Position numbers and translations under genes: made by a program. From Halobacteriales archaeon SW_5_70_135 (GTDB taxonomy: Archaea; Halobacteriota; Halobacteria; Halobacteriales; SW-7-71-33), in contig PXSK01000038.1 of assembly GCA_003022865.1 (NCBI GenBank), forward strand, positions 1-45,764: a stretch of 45,764 nucleotides of DNA. The letters are read 5' to 3'. Numbering within the stretch: the first letter of the stretch is position 1; every line of letters starts with the position of its first letter. This document shows, one piece after another, positions 1 through 9,357 of the stretch. The notes under the pieces are model-generated. The model did not search any database. It was not told where the DNA came from and worked only from the letters and a program-made list of their open reading frames with translations.

Positions 1-9
1 CCAAGGAAA

Positions 10-606
10 GTGACCGACGGCGTCCGTCCCTCCCGCCGGCAAGTAATGGCAGCCATAGCCGGTGTCCTGCCGGGTGGCTACGTTCTCGGTGTCTTCCCCG
101 ACCCCCTTACCGTGACCGACAACGAAAACGTTCGCCGTGACCCCGTCAGAGGACGCGGCACGCCGATCTCTGTCGAGCGAACGATCCGAGACCCCCAGGT
201 CGACTACCGAGAAGAGCAGGACACCGTTCGGTACGTCAGAGCGTACATCAGAGACGGACCCACAGCCGACGAGCGAGAACCCGTCTACGAAACGGCCCCG
301 TTCACCGAGTGGGTGACGTCGAAAGCGGCGTCCGTCGGATCGGGTGGCGTCGACGACGCGATCGACACTCGAGCCGACGGCAGTGCGGGCGCCACCGCGG
401 GGATGACCCACCGCGACGGCGAGCAAGTCGTCATCGTCGACCGGAACCGTCGACCCGACAGCCAGCAAGACACCGATCGACCGAGCTTCGACGAATTGGT
501 CGACATCACCCCCGAGTCCGCCACTGTGACTGTCACATTGGAGGGGCGAACACGGACAGAAACCTTCGGTGTCTGGGTGGAAGAATCGAACGAGGTTCCG
601 GTCTGA
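10..606 (+). CDS. hypothetical protein, possible Tat-type N-terminus (SRRQVMAAIAG)
   Basis: ORF with GTG start, acidic haloarchaeal composition, twin-Arg-like N-terminus followed by a hydrophobic stretch. Confidence 0.55.
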   Translation: MTDGVRPSRRQVMAAIAGVLPGGYVLGVFPDPLTVTDNENVRRDPVRGRGTPISVERTIRDPQVDYREEQDTVRYVRAYIRDGPTADEREPVYETAPFTEWVTSKAASVGSGGVDDAIDTRADGSAGATAGMTHRDGEQVVIVDRNRRPDSQQDTDRPSFDELVDITPESATVTVTLEGRTRTETFGVWVEESNEVPV

Positions 607-834
607 ACCTCCGTCGGCCGCTGACGCGGCGGCGGATCCCCAGTTCTGACCTCCCAAACGTCTACCTGATTGCTCGTGTGCGGCCTGGACGTCGTTCGGG
701 ACGAATGTATCCGGGTTGGTATCCGTGGTCTTGTCGGCCCGAACTCGTATCGACGGTGGAATCTGGTGACACCGCGGCGCAATCACAGATTCAACGCGAC
801 GGGACCGTCGCCGGTCGCTGTCGGCGAGCGGCAC

Positions 835-2037
835 TCAGGCACGGTCGGCGAGCACGTCGTCGTAGACGTCCAGGTACAGCGTCTCGATCTCCTGGCGGGT
901 GGGTACTCGAGGGTTGTTCTCCGGCGACCCGGAGGCGATCGCGTCCGCGGCCATCTCGTCGACGACGCTCGCGTACGAGTCCCGGTCGGGCACGGTCGCG
1001 AACTCCTCGAGGTAGCTGTACAGCGAGACGTCCGCACAGAGGTCGCGGACGGCGGACGCCGCCGCCCGGGCGGCCTCGCGGTCCGGCGTGTCGTCGTCGG
1101 CGGCGCCCAGCAGGCGAGCGATCTCGGCGTATCGTTCCGGTGCGCCCTGGGCCGAGAACTCCGTCACGTACGGCAGGAGGACGCCGTTCGCGAGCCCGTG
1201 GGGGACGTGCAGCTGCGCGCCGAACGGGCGGGCCATGCCGTGTACCAGTGCGACGGACGAGTTCGTGAACGCCTGGCCGGCCTGGAGTTGCCCCACGAGA
1301 GTCTCCTGGCGGGCGTCGAGGTCGTCCCCGTTCGCCCACGCGACGGGCAGCGCCCGCCGGACGCGCTCGATCGCTGCCCGCGCCAGCGTGTCCGGCATCG
1401 ACCACGCGTGGACGGAGACGAAGGCCTCGATCGCGTGTGTGAGCGCGTCGATCCCGGTGAACGCGGTGTGGCTCGGCGGCAGCGTCCGCACGAGGTCGGG
1501 GTCCTCGACCGCGACCGTCGGCATCGCCGCCGTCGCGACGACGAGAAACTTCGTCGCCGTGGATTCGTCGGTGATCACGACGGAGCGAGTGGCCTCGCTG
1601 CCCGTGCCCGCCGTCGTGTTCGTCGCACACAGCGGCGGTATCGGCGACGGGACCCCCTCGTAGCCGGCACGGTCGACGGCGTACTCCCGGATCGCGCCGC
1701 CGTTGGCCGCGACGACGCCGATCGCCTTCCCCGCGTCGATGGGTGAGCCGCCGCCCAGTGTGACGATGCAGTCACAGTCGCCCGCCCGGTAGCGGGCGAG
1801 TCCACGCTCGACGTTCTCGACAGTGGGGTCGGGCCGGACCTCGTCGAAGACCGTCGTCGCCAGACCGGCCCCGTGTAGGCTGTCGAGCAGGCGATCGCCG
1901 TAGCGCTCGAAGACGCCCGGTGTCGCGACGACCAGCGCCCGCGAGCCCCGGGGCGCCATGCGTTCGCCGACCTCCGTCACGGCGCCACGGCCGACGACGA
2001 CTTCCGCGGGCGAGACGAAGCGGTCGGTCCCCGACAT
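835..2037 (-). CDS. iron-containing alcohol dehydrogenase
   Basis: 400 aa; GGGSPIDAGKAIGV, TTAGTGSE and HGMARPFGAQLHVPHGLAN motifs of the Fe-ADH family; start overlaps the upstream ALDH stop (ATGA). Confidence 0.93.
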   Translation of the reverse strand: MSGTDRFVSPAEVVVGRGAVTEVGERMAPRGSRALVVATPGVFERYGDRLLDSLHGAGLATTVFDEVRPDPTVENVERGLARYRAGDCDCIVTLGGGSPIDAGKAIGVVAANGGAIREYAVDRAGYEGVPSPIPPLCATNTTAGTGSEATRSVVITDESTATKFLVVATAAMPTVAVEDPDLVRTLPPSHTAFTGIDALTHAIEAFVSVHAWSMPDTLARAAIERVRRALPVAWANGDDLDARQETLVGQLQAGQAFTNSSVALVHGMARPFGAQLHVPHGLANGVLLPYVTEFSAQGAPERYAEIARLLGAADDDTPDREAARAAASAVRDLCADVSLYSYLEEFATVPDRDSYASVVDEMAADAIASGSPENNPRVPTRQEIETLYLDVYDDVLADRA

Positions 2038-3473
2038 CAGTCCGCGAGGTATGGCGCGAACAGTTCTTCGGGGTCCGGCTCCGTGGCGTCCTCGATCGGC
2101 CGCGCGACGGTCGTCGTCTGGTAGAACTTCTCGAAGCTGACGTTCTCGTCGAGCTGGTTGCCGCCCCAGGTGCCGGCACCCTCCGACAGCGTCGCGCCGA
2201 GCCCGTTGGCGTAGTGGCCGCCGTTGCTGAACGAGTGAACCTGGTTTACGAGCAGTCGCGCGACGTCTATCTCCCGGCCGGCACGGCGGGCACGCGCCTC
2301 GCTGTCGGTGTGGACGCCCGCCGAGTGGCCCGCCCCCTCGTAGGACAGGATCGAGCGGGTGAGCGACAGCGCCGCCTCGAAGTCCTCGGCGCGGTAGACG
2401 GTCAGCACGGGCGCTATCTTCTCGCCGGACATGGGGTGCTCGGGGCCGACACCGCGGCCCTCGACCATGAGAAAGTCCGCCTCACGGGCGCCGCGGTCCT
2501 CGATGCCGGCCAGTTCGGCGATCTCGGCGGGCGAGCGGGCGATCGCCTCGGGGTTCAGCGAGTCGCCGTCGTGTGGAAACAGCGTCTCCCGCAGTCGGCG
2601 GCGGTCGCCGTCGCCGAGCAGGTGCCCGCCCGCCCGACCGAGGGCGGCGACGGTCGGTTCGTACACGTCGTCGACGATCGCGGCGTTGCCCTCGCTGGAG
2701 CAGGAGGTGCCGTTGTCGAAGCGCTTGCTCGTGGCGATGCGCTCCGCCGTCGCGTCGACGTCGGCGGTCTCGTCGACGACCGCGACGGGGTTGCCCTCGC
2801 CCACACAGTAGTTGGGCGTGCCCGACTCCTGGCCGGCGCGGACGTTGTCGCTCGAGCCGGTCACCTGCAGGAGGTCGACCTGCTCCATCAACGCGTAGGT
2901 CTTCGCCTTGCTCACCGGCGGCGGCAGCATCTGCACCAGGTCACGCGGCGCGCCGACCGCGTCGAGTTCCTCGCGCACCCACTCGACGACCTGCTCGCAG
3001 GTCGCCCGCCCCCGCGGCGAGGGCGAGAGCAGGATCGCGTTCCGGCTCTTGACGGCCATCATCGAAAGCAGTGTCGGCGTCGCGCCCGGGTTCGTCGAGG
3101 GGACGACTGCGCCTACGACGCCGACGGGCTTTGCGATCTCGACGAGTTCGTTCTCGGGGTCGCGCTCGACGACACCGACGGTCGGCTCGCCGAGCATTTC
3201 CGCCAGCGCGCCGGTGATCTTCCGGCGCTTCTTCCGGTACTTGTCCTCGACGACACCCAGCCCGGTCGTCTCGACGGCCAGCTCGGACAGTTCACGACAG
3301 CGGTCCGCCTCGTACACGGCCCAGCCGACCGCCCGCGCGAGTTCGTCCACCTGCGCCTGGTCGTACTCTTCGACGGCCGCCATCGCGGCACGGGCGTCCT
3401 CGATCGCGCTCTCTACGGTCCGCTCAGGGTCGGCCGACTCCGCCCGCGCCGAACGGGTCGTCTCCGGGCTCAT
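2037..3473 (-). CDS. CoA-acylating aldehyde dehydrogenase (EutE/SauS-like)
   Basis: Start taken at MSPETTRS; VPSTNPGATP, FDNGTSCSSEG (catalytic Cys context) and SNGGHYANGLGATLSEGAGTWGGN resemble acylating aldehyde dehydrogenases; the ORF extends to 3506 with an alternative start. Confidence 0.88.
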   Translation of the reverse strand: MSPETTRSARAESADPERTVESAIEDARAAMAAVEEYDQAQVDELARAVGWAVYEADRCRELSELAVETTGLGVVEDKYRKKRRKITGALAEMLGEPTVGVVERDPENELVEIAKPVGVVGAVVPSTNPGATPTLLSMMAVKSRNAILLSPSPRGRATCEQVVEWVREELDAVGAPRDLVQMLPPPVSKAKTYALMEQVDLLQVTGSSDNVRAGQESGTPNYCVGEGNPVAVVDETADVDATAERIATSKRFDNGTSCSSEGNAAIVDDVYEPTVAALGRAGGHLLGDGDRRRLRETLFPHDGDSLNPEAIARSPAEIAELAGIEDRGAREADFLMVEGRGVGPEHPMSGEKIAPVLTVYRAEDFEAALSLTRSILSYEGAGHSAGVHTDSEARARRAGREIDVARLLVNQVHSFSNGGHYANGLGATLSEGAGTWGGNQLDENVSFEKFYQTTTVARPIEDATEPDPEELFAPYLAD

Positions 3474-3603
3474 ACGCGCTCCATGGTGTGTATCACTGAT
3501 AAACATAATGATCGTTCAGGACAGAGCCAAGTGTCCGACGAGACGATCACGAACGACGATTACTTTTTTGTGGGGACGGGGCGGAGTCGCAGCCGAGCGA
3601 CGG

Positions 3604-6600
3604 ATGTCAGAGCAGCAGGACCTCGTACGACCGCCCACGACGGTAGACGCGAACCCGATCAGGACCCGGGCCGACTGGGAGCGCCAGCGCGAGCGGGCCC
3701 GCGAGGACCCGGGCGCGTTCCACGGCGAGATCGCGACGGAGCGACTCCACTGGCACGAAGACGGCGTCTGGGCAACCCGTGACGGCGACGAGTGGACCGG
3801 CTTCGCGGACTGCGACCCGGTCGAACTCGACTGGGACGCCGACCACGAGCCGTGGGACGTCGCCCTCGACGACGACGACCCGCCGCTGTACCGCTGGTTC
3901 GTCGGCGGCGAGACGAACGCCTGCTTCAACGAGGTCGACCGCCACGTGCTCGCGGGCCACGGCGACGAGACCGCGTTCCACTTCGAGGGCGACCGCTGGG
4001 ACCAGTCGAAAAACGACGGTCGCGGCGGTCCGGTCGTCTCCGAGTCCGTCTCCCGACGGGAGTTGCTCCACCGGGTCGTCGTGGCGACCGAGGTGCTGCG
4101 AGACCTGGGCGTCGAGCGCGGCGACCGGGTGGCGCTGAACACCCCGAACGTACTGGAGCAGATCTACTACACTGAGGCCTGTAAGCGCCTGGGCGCGGTC
4201 TACACGCCGGTGTTCGGCGGCTTCTCCTCGAAGACACTGTCGGACCGGATCGCCGCGCTGGACGCCGAGGTGCTGATTACCGCCGACGGCGGCTACCGCA
4301 ACGCCGAAATCGTCCCGTACAAGGAGCAGTACGGCGACCCCGCCCTGGACGACTACCTGCCCGTCGAGACCGTCCGTGAGACCGTCAGGGACGCCCTCGC
4401 CGACCTCGACGTGAGCGAGACACACGCGACCGCGATCGGGGCGGCCGTCGAGGACGCCGTCGAGGGCGCCGTCACCGTCGACCGGGCCGACGCCATGCGT
4501 GGCGTGGGCCACGCACTCGACGCCCTGTCGGTCGACGCCGAGCGCGCGACGGAGGTCCGCACCGCGATCGCCGCGGCGCTGGTCGACGCCGAGCACGTCG
4601 TCGAGGACGTGGTCGTGATCGAACACACCGGACAGGAGACGAACGTTCGCGACCGCGACCACTGGGCGCAGGACCTGGAGGCCGACGCCCGCGAGACCGT
4701 TCTGGCGAACGCCCGCGAGGCCGGCTTCGACGTCGACAGCGAGGCCGACCTCCGCTCGCTTCCGGACCGGGACCTCGTCGAGGCGCTGTGGGCCACGAGC
4801 GAGCCCGAACCCGTCGACGCCGAGTACCCGCTCTTTGTCATCTTCACGAGCGGGTCGACGGGACAGCCGAAGGGCGTCGTCCACGTCCACGGAGGCTACA
4901 CGGCGGGGATCGCTCACACGATGCGGGTCTCCTTCGACGCGCGACCCGGAGACACCGCCTTTGTCGTCGCCGACCCGGGCTGGATCACCGGACAGTCCTA
5001 CCTCATCAGCGCCTGCCTGACGACGCGCACGACGAGTGTCGTCGCCGAGGGGTCGCCGCTGTACCCGGACGCCGGCCGCGTCTCCTCTATCATCGAGCGC
5101 TACGACGTGGACGTCTTCAAAGCAGGGGTGACGTTCCTGAAGACGGTCATGGAGGACGAGGACAACGTCGCGGACGTGCGGGCGTGGTCGACGGACTCCC
5201 TGCGGGTCGCGACGTTCTGTGCGGAGCCGGTCAACGAGGCCGTCCAGGCGTTCGGCATGCGCGAGGTCTGTTCTTGGTACAGCAACTCCTACTGGGCGAC
5301 CGAGCACGGCGGTATCGTCTTCACGCACTTCTACGGCAACGAGGACATGGCGCTGCGTCCGGACGCTCACACCTACCCCTGTCCCTGGGTGTTCGACGAC
5401 GTCTGGCAGCGGACCGAGACGGCAGCCGGCACGGAGTGGGCCGCCGCCGACCGCGGCGAGCGCGGCGAGATCGTGGTCCGCGAACCGTACCCGTACCTCA
5501 TGCGGACAGTGTGGGGGGCGAGCGAGTCGTTCGACCCCGACGACCCCACCGCCTGGGAGGGTGACCGCGAGCGGTTCGAGGACGTCTACTGGATCGAGCG
5601 CGACGACGAGTACGCCTACCGGCAGGGTGACGTGGCCAAAAAGTACGACGACGAATCCGTCAGCCTCCACGGCCGCGCGGACGAGGTGATCAACGTCTCC
5701 GGACACCGAACGGGCACCGAGGAGCTCGAAGGTGCGATGCTACGGGACAAGCAACTGAACCCGGAGACGCCCGTCGCGAACGTCGTCGTCGTGGGTGCGC
5801 CCCACCACGAGAAGGGACTCGTCCCGGTCGCGTTCGTCCAGACCCGCGAGGGAACGTCGCTGACGGCCGAGGTGGAGGACCGCCTCGCCGACTTGGTGCG
5901 CGAGGCGAAGGGCGTCGTCGCGGTGCCGGACGCCTTCATCGAGGTCGAGGCGTTCCCGGAGACCCGCTCGGGGAAGTACATGCGCCGGATGCTGACGGCG
6001 ATGCTCGCCGGCGACGAGGTGGGCGACACCACCACCCTGCGGAACCCGGAGGCTGTCGACCGCGTCCGGCCGAAGGCCGAGCGCTGGCGGCGCCGCCAGC
6101 GCGTCGCCCGGCAGCAGGACCGCCTCGAGGAGCACCGCTTCTTCCGCGTCCAGTACACGCCCGTGGTCGGCACCGACCGAGAGATCGCCACGGTCGTCAT
6201 CGACAACCCGCCCGTCAACGCGCTCACCGAGCGCGCCCTCGACGAACTCACGACCGTCGTCGGGCACCTCGACGACCGCGACGCCGTCGGTGCAGTCGTC
6301 GTCGCCAGCGAGGGCGAGCCGTTCGTCGCCGGCGCCGACGTCGAACAGCTGCTGGAGGAGGTCCACGAGCCGGCCGAGGCCCGCGCGCTCGCGGCCACCG
6401 CACACGAAGCCTTCGAGCGCCTGGAGACGCTGTCGGTGCCGGTCGTCGCCGCCGTCGACGGCGCCGCCCTCGGCGGCGGCAACGAGCTCCAGCTGGCGAC
6501 GCACTACACCGTCGCCGAGGAGCACGTGACCGTCGGCCAGCCGGAACTGCGGCTGAACATCCTCCCCGGCTACGGCGGCACGCAACGACTCCCGCGAGTG

Positions 6601-8991
6601 CTCGAGGAGCACCGCGGGCGGGCGGGACTCTCCGACGCTCTCGTCGCCATCACGAACGGCCGGGAGAGGGACGCTGCGGACGCTTGCGAGACGGGACTCG
6701 TAGACGAGGTGACCGAGGCGCCCGCCCGGGTCCGGGCCGCCGAACTCGCCCGCGCACACGTCCGCGACGAGAACGACACCCTACGGGACGCCCGCGAGGA
6801 CCGCCGGGCGGCCCGCGAGCGGTGGCAGGAGCCGGAGGCGTTCCCCGAGGACGTGCTGGAGCACGAGGACCTCAGGCGCAACCGCCGGTCGTGTGAGCGG
6901 GCCGGCGTCGGTCGCGAGCGGGCGTTCGAACGAGCCGTCGAGGCCGTCCGGACCGGCTTCGAGGAGGGGCTCTCGGCCGGCATGGAGCGGGAGGCGGAGC
7001 TGTTCGCCGAGGCCGTCGTCGACCCGGTGGGCGGCAAGCGCGGCATCGAACAGTTCCTCGACGGCCGGGCACCGCCGCTCCCGACGCGGCCACGCGAGGC
7101 GCCGCCGCTGGAGCGTGCCCCGGAACTGGAGCGGCGGGGGGACCTGCTGCCGGTCGGTGCGCCGTTCTACCCGGGCGCCGACGAAGTGCCGGACTGGCAG
7201 TACGGCTTCGCCGTCGAGCGCGATCCCGAGACCGGCGAGCCGGCACACGGCGACCCGATCGAGGCGGAGATCGAGGGGATCCACCCCGTCGAGGAGCCCG
7301 GTCCGAACGAGGTACTGCTGTACGTGCTGGCCAGTGAGGTGAACTTCAACGACGTCTGGGCGATCACGGGCGTGCCGGTGAGTCAGTTCGAGAACCACGA
7401 CCGTGACCGCCACGTCACCGGCAGCGGCGGCGTCGCCCTCGTCGTCGACGCCGGTGGCGCCGTCCAGGCCGAGGGTCGGGTCGGGGTCGGCGACCTCGTG
7501 ACCGTCTACTCGGGGCAGAGTGACGTCCTCTCGCCGCGGATGGGGCTGGACCCGATGTTCGCGGACTTCTCCATTCAGGGGTACGAGGAACCGGACGGCA
7601 GCCACCAGCAGTTCATGCTCGCCCAGGCGCCGCAGGTTCACCCCGTGCCGGAGGGCGTCACTCTCGAGGAGGCCGGCTCGTACCTGCTCGACTCGGGCAC
7701 CGTCTACCGGGCGCTGTTCACGACCCTCGACGTCGAGTCGGACCGACGGATGTTCGTCGAGGGCGGCGCGACCGGAACCGGTTACGAGACGCTACGAATG
7801 GGGCTGCGCTCGGGGCTCTCGGTGACGGGACTGTGCTCCAGCGACGACCGCGTCGAGCGCATCGAACGCGCCGGCGGTCACGCCATCGACCGCACCGACG
7901 ACGGTGTCGCCGACGTCTGGGGGCCGATCCCGGAGGACCCCGAGAAGTGGGACGAGTGGCGGGCGGCCGGCGAGCCCCTCCTGGAGCGATTCCGCGAGGC
8001 CCACGGCGGGCTCGCGGACTACGCCACCAGTCACGCCGGCGAGCAGTCGTTCCCCCGCACCGTCCAGTTGCTCGCCGAGGGCGGCGAACTCACCTTCTGG
8101 GGGGCCTCTACGGGGTACGAGCTCACCTTCCTCGGCAAGCCGGGCGAGCGTACGCCGGAGGCTGCCCTCGACGACGCCGACCTCGGCGCCGGCGAGGGAC
8201 TACTGGTGTACTACGGTGTCGACGGCGACGGCAGCGGGGCTGACGTGCTCGACCGCACCGGTCTCCAGGCGATCGAGGCCGGTCGCGAGGCCGGCGCCCG
8301 CGTGGTCGTCGTCGCCGACACCGACGAGCAGGCGGAGTTCGTCGAGTCACTCGGCTACGGCGACAGCGTGGAAGCGGTCGTCTCCGTCGAGGGGCTAGAG
8401 CGACGGGAGGAGGCGTTCGCGTGGCCGGATTCGCTGCCGTCGTTTCCGGACCCACAGGCCGCTCCCGAGGCGTTCAGTCGGGCCGTCCAGGAGTACACCG
8501 ACACGGCGTTCAAGCCGCTCGGCTCGGCCGTCGGCAAGCACCTCAGCACCGCGGAGAACCCCCGCGGCTATCCGGACGTCGTCTTCGAGCGCGCCGGACA
8601 CGACGCACTCGGGGTCTCGACGATGCTCGTCCGCCCGCACACCGGCCGCGTGGTGTACAGCGAGTCGATGGCGGGCCGCCGTTACTCGTTCTACGCGCCG
8701 CAGGTGTGGATGCGCCAGCGCGACATCCTGATGCCCGCCGCCGCCGTCCGGGGCACCCACCTCTCGAACGCTCACGAGGTGCAGCAACTCAACGCGGAGA
8801 TCGACGCCGGCGAGTACGACCTCGCGACGCCGGCCGTCGTCGACTGGGACGAGCTGCCGACGACACACCAGGCGCTGTGGGACAACGAGCACGACGCCGA
8901 ACTGTACGTCGCCGACCACGCCCTCCCCGCCGAGGGACTGCGCGACCGCTCGGAACTGTACGAGGCTTGGGCCGCCGGACACGACGGCTAA
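3604..8991 (+). CDS. pcs: propionyl-CoA synthase-like trifunctional protein (acyl-CoA synthetase / enoyl-CoA hydratase / acrylyl-CoA reductase-like MDR)
   Basis: 1,795 aa from MSEQQDLVRPP; IFTSGSTGQPKGVVH and ETRSGKYMRRML (AMP-binding), AALGGGNELQLA and GQPELRLNILPGYGGTQRLPR (crotonase), then an MDR domain resembling crotonyl-CoA reductase; same domain order as known Pcs. Confidence 0.9.
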   Translation: MSEQQDLVRPPTTVDANPIRTRADWERQRERAREDPGAFHGEIATERLHWHEDGVWATRDGDEWTGFADCDPVELDWDADHEPWDVALDDDDPPLYRWFVGGETNACFNEVDRHVLAGHGDETAFHFEGDRWDQSKNDGRGGPVVSESVSRRELLHRVVVATEVLRDLGVERGDRVALNTPNVLEQIYYTEACKRLGAVYTPVFGGFSSKTLSDRIAALDAEVLITADGGYRNAEIVPYKEQYGDPALDDYLPVETVRETVRDALADLDVSETHATAIGAAVEDAVEGAVTVDRADAMRGVGHALDALSVDAERATEVRTAIAAALVDAEHVVEDVVVIEHTGQETNVRDRDHWAQDLEADARETVLANAREAGFDVDSEADLRSLPDRDLVEALWATSEPEPVDAEYPLFVIFTSGSTGQPKGVVHVHGGYTAGIAHTMRVSFDARPGDTAFVVADPGWITGQSYLISACLTTRTTSVVAEGSPLYPDAGRVSSIIERYDVDVFKAGVTFLKTVMEDEDNVADVRAWSTDSLRVATFCAEPVNEAVQAFGMREVCSWYSNSYWATEHGGIVFTHFYGNEDMALRPDAHTYPCPWVFDDVWQRTETAAGTEWAAADRGERGEIVVREPYPYLMRTVWGASESFDPDDPTAWEGDRERFEDVYWIERDDEYAYRQGDVAKKYDDESVSLHGRADEVINVSGHRTGTEELEGAMLRDKQLNPETPVANVVVVGAPHHEKGLVPVAFVQTREGTSLTAEVEDRLADLVREAKGVVAVPDAFIEVEAFPETRSGKYMRRMLTAMLAGDEVGDTTTLRNPEAVDRVRPKAERWRRRQRVARQQDRLEEHRFFRVQYTPVVGTDREIATVVIDNPPVNALTERALDELTTVVGHLDDRDAVGAVVVASEGEPFVAGADVEQLLEEVHEPAEARALAATAHEAFERLETLSVPVVAAVDGAALGGGNELQLATHYTVAEEHVTVGQPELRLNILPGYGGTQRLPRVLEEHRGRAGLSDALVAITNGRERDAADACETGLVDEVTEAPARVRAAELARAHVRDENDTLRDAREDRRAARERWQEPEAFPEDVLEHEDLRRNRRSCERAGVGRERAFERAVEAVRTGFEEGLSAGMEREAELFAEAVVDPVGGKRGIEQFLDGRAPPLPTRPREAPPLERAPELERRGDLLPVGAPFYPGADEVPDWQYGFAVERDPETGEPAHGDPIEAEIEGIHPVEEPGPNEVLLYVLASEVNFNDVWAITGVPVSQFENHDRDRHVTGSGGVALVVDAGGAVQAEGRVGVGDLVTVYSGQSDVLSPRMGLDPMFADFSIQGYEEPDGSHQQFMLAQAPQVHPVPEGVTLEEAGSYLLDSGTVYRALFTTLDVESDRRMFVEGGATGTGYETLRMGLRSGLSVTGLCSSDDRVERIERAGGHAIDRTDDGVADVWGPIPEDPEKWDEWRAAGEPLLERFREAHGGLADYATSHAGEQSFPRTVQLLAEGGELTFWGASTGYELTFLGKPGERTPEAALDDADLGAGEGLLVYYGVDGDGSGADVLDRTGLQAIEAGREAGARVVVVADTDEQAEFVESLGYGDSVEAVVSVEGLERREEAFAWPDSLPSFPDPQAAPEAFSRAVQEYTDTAFKPLGSAVGKHLSTAENPRGYPDVVFERAGHDALGVSTMLVRPHTGRVVYSESMAGRRYSFYAPQVWMRQRDILMPAAAVRGTHLSNAHEVQQLNAEIDAGEYDLATPAVVDWDELPTTHQALWDNEHDAELYVADHALPAEGLRDRSELYEAWAAGHDG

Positions 8992-9124
8992 GGCGCGCCC
9001 GGTGGACCCGATCCGACCGGTCGCAGACGACTCGCGGACGGGCGACACCGAACCGCGTCACCGGGCGCGGTCGTCCGGCCGATCGCCGACGGCGCCGCTG
9101 TTCGGAGTCGAATTGCGGGTGGGG

Positions 9125-9146
9125 TGGGCCGGCACGAACTCGAGTC
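9125..9146 (-). repeat. partial second copy of the tRNA-Pro 3' end (tgggccggcacgaactcgagtc)
   Basis: 20 of 22 nt identical to 9236-9257 of the tRNA; direct repeat 111 bp apart. Confidence 0.75.
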
Positions 9147-9235
9147 ACGCCGACTCGCTCGCCGCGCTCACTCGTCGTCTCGTTCAAATTGACTGCTCGT
9201 GCACTCACGACTCACGGACTGTTCGTCGTGGGTGA

Positions 9236-9308
9236 TGGGCCGGCACGAATTCGAATCGTGGTTACGGCCACCCGAAGGCCGAAGGATACCAAGCTACCCC
9301 ACCGGCCC
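9236..9308 (-). tRNA. tRNA-Pro (anticodon CGG)
   Basis: Reverse complement GGGCCGGTGGGGTAGCTTGGTATCCTTCGGCCTTCGGGTGGCCGTAACCACGATTCGAATTCGTGCCGGCCCA folds as a cloverleaf: 7-bp acceptor, CGGCC-TTCGGGT-GGCCG anticodon arm, CACGA-TTCGAAT-TCGTG T arm; no encoded CCA. Confidence 0.95.
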
Positions 9309-9357
9309 AAGCGCACCGAGATCGGGTCGGTTCGGTCAAAAGCGTTCCGGACCGCAG

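Noticed and set aside
675-780. tRNA-like fragment (ggttggtatccgtggtc...) upstream of the Fe-ADH 3' end
   Set aside because: Only ~10 nt resemble a D arm; no acceptor or T arm pairing found
8992-9308. A complete integrative island bounded by the two tRNA-Pro 3' copies
   Set aside because: Only ~110 bp separate the copies and there is no integrase; at best an att remnant
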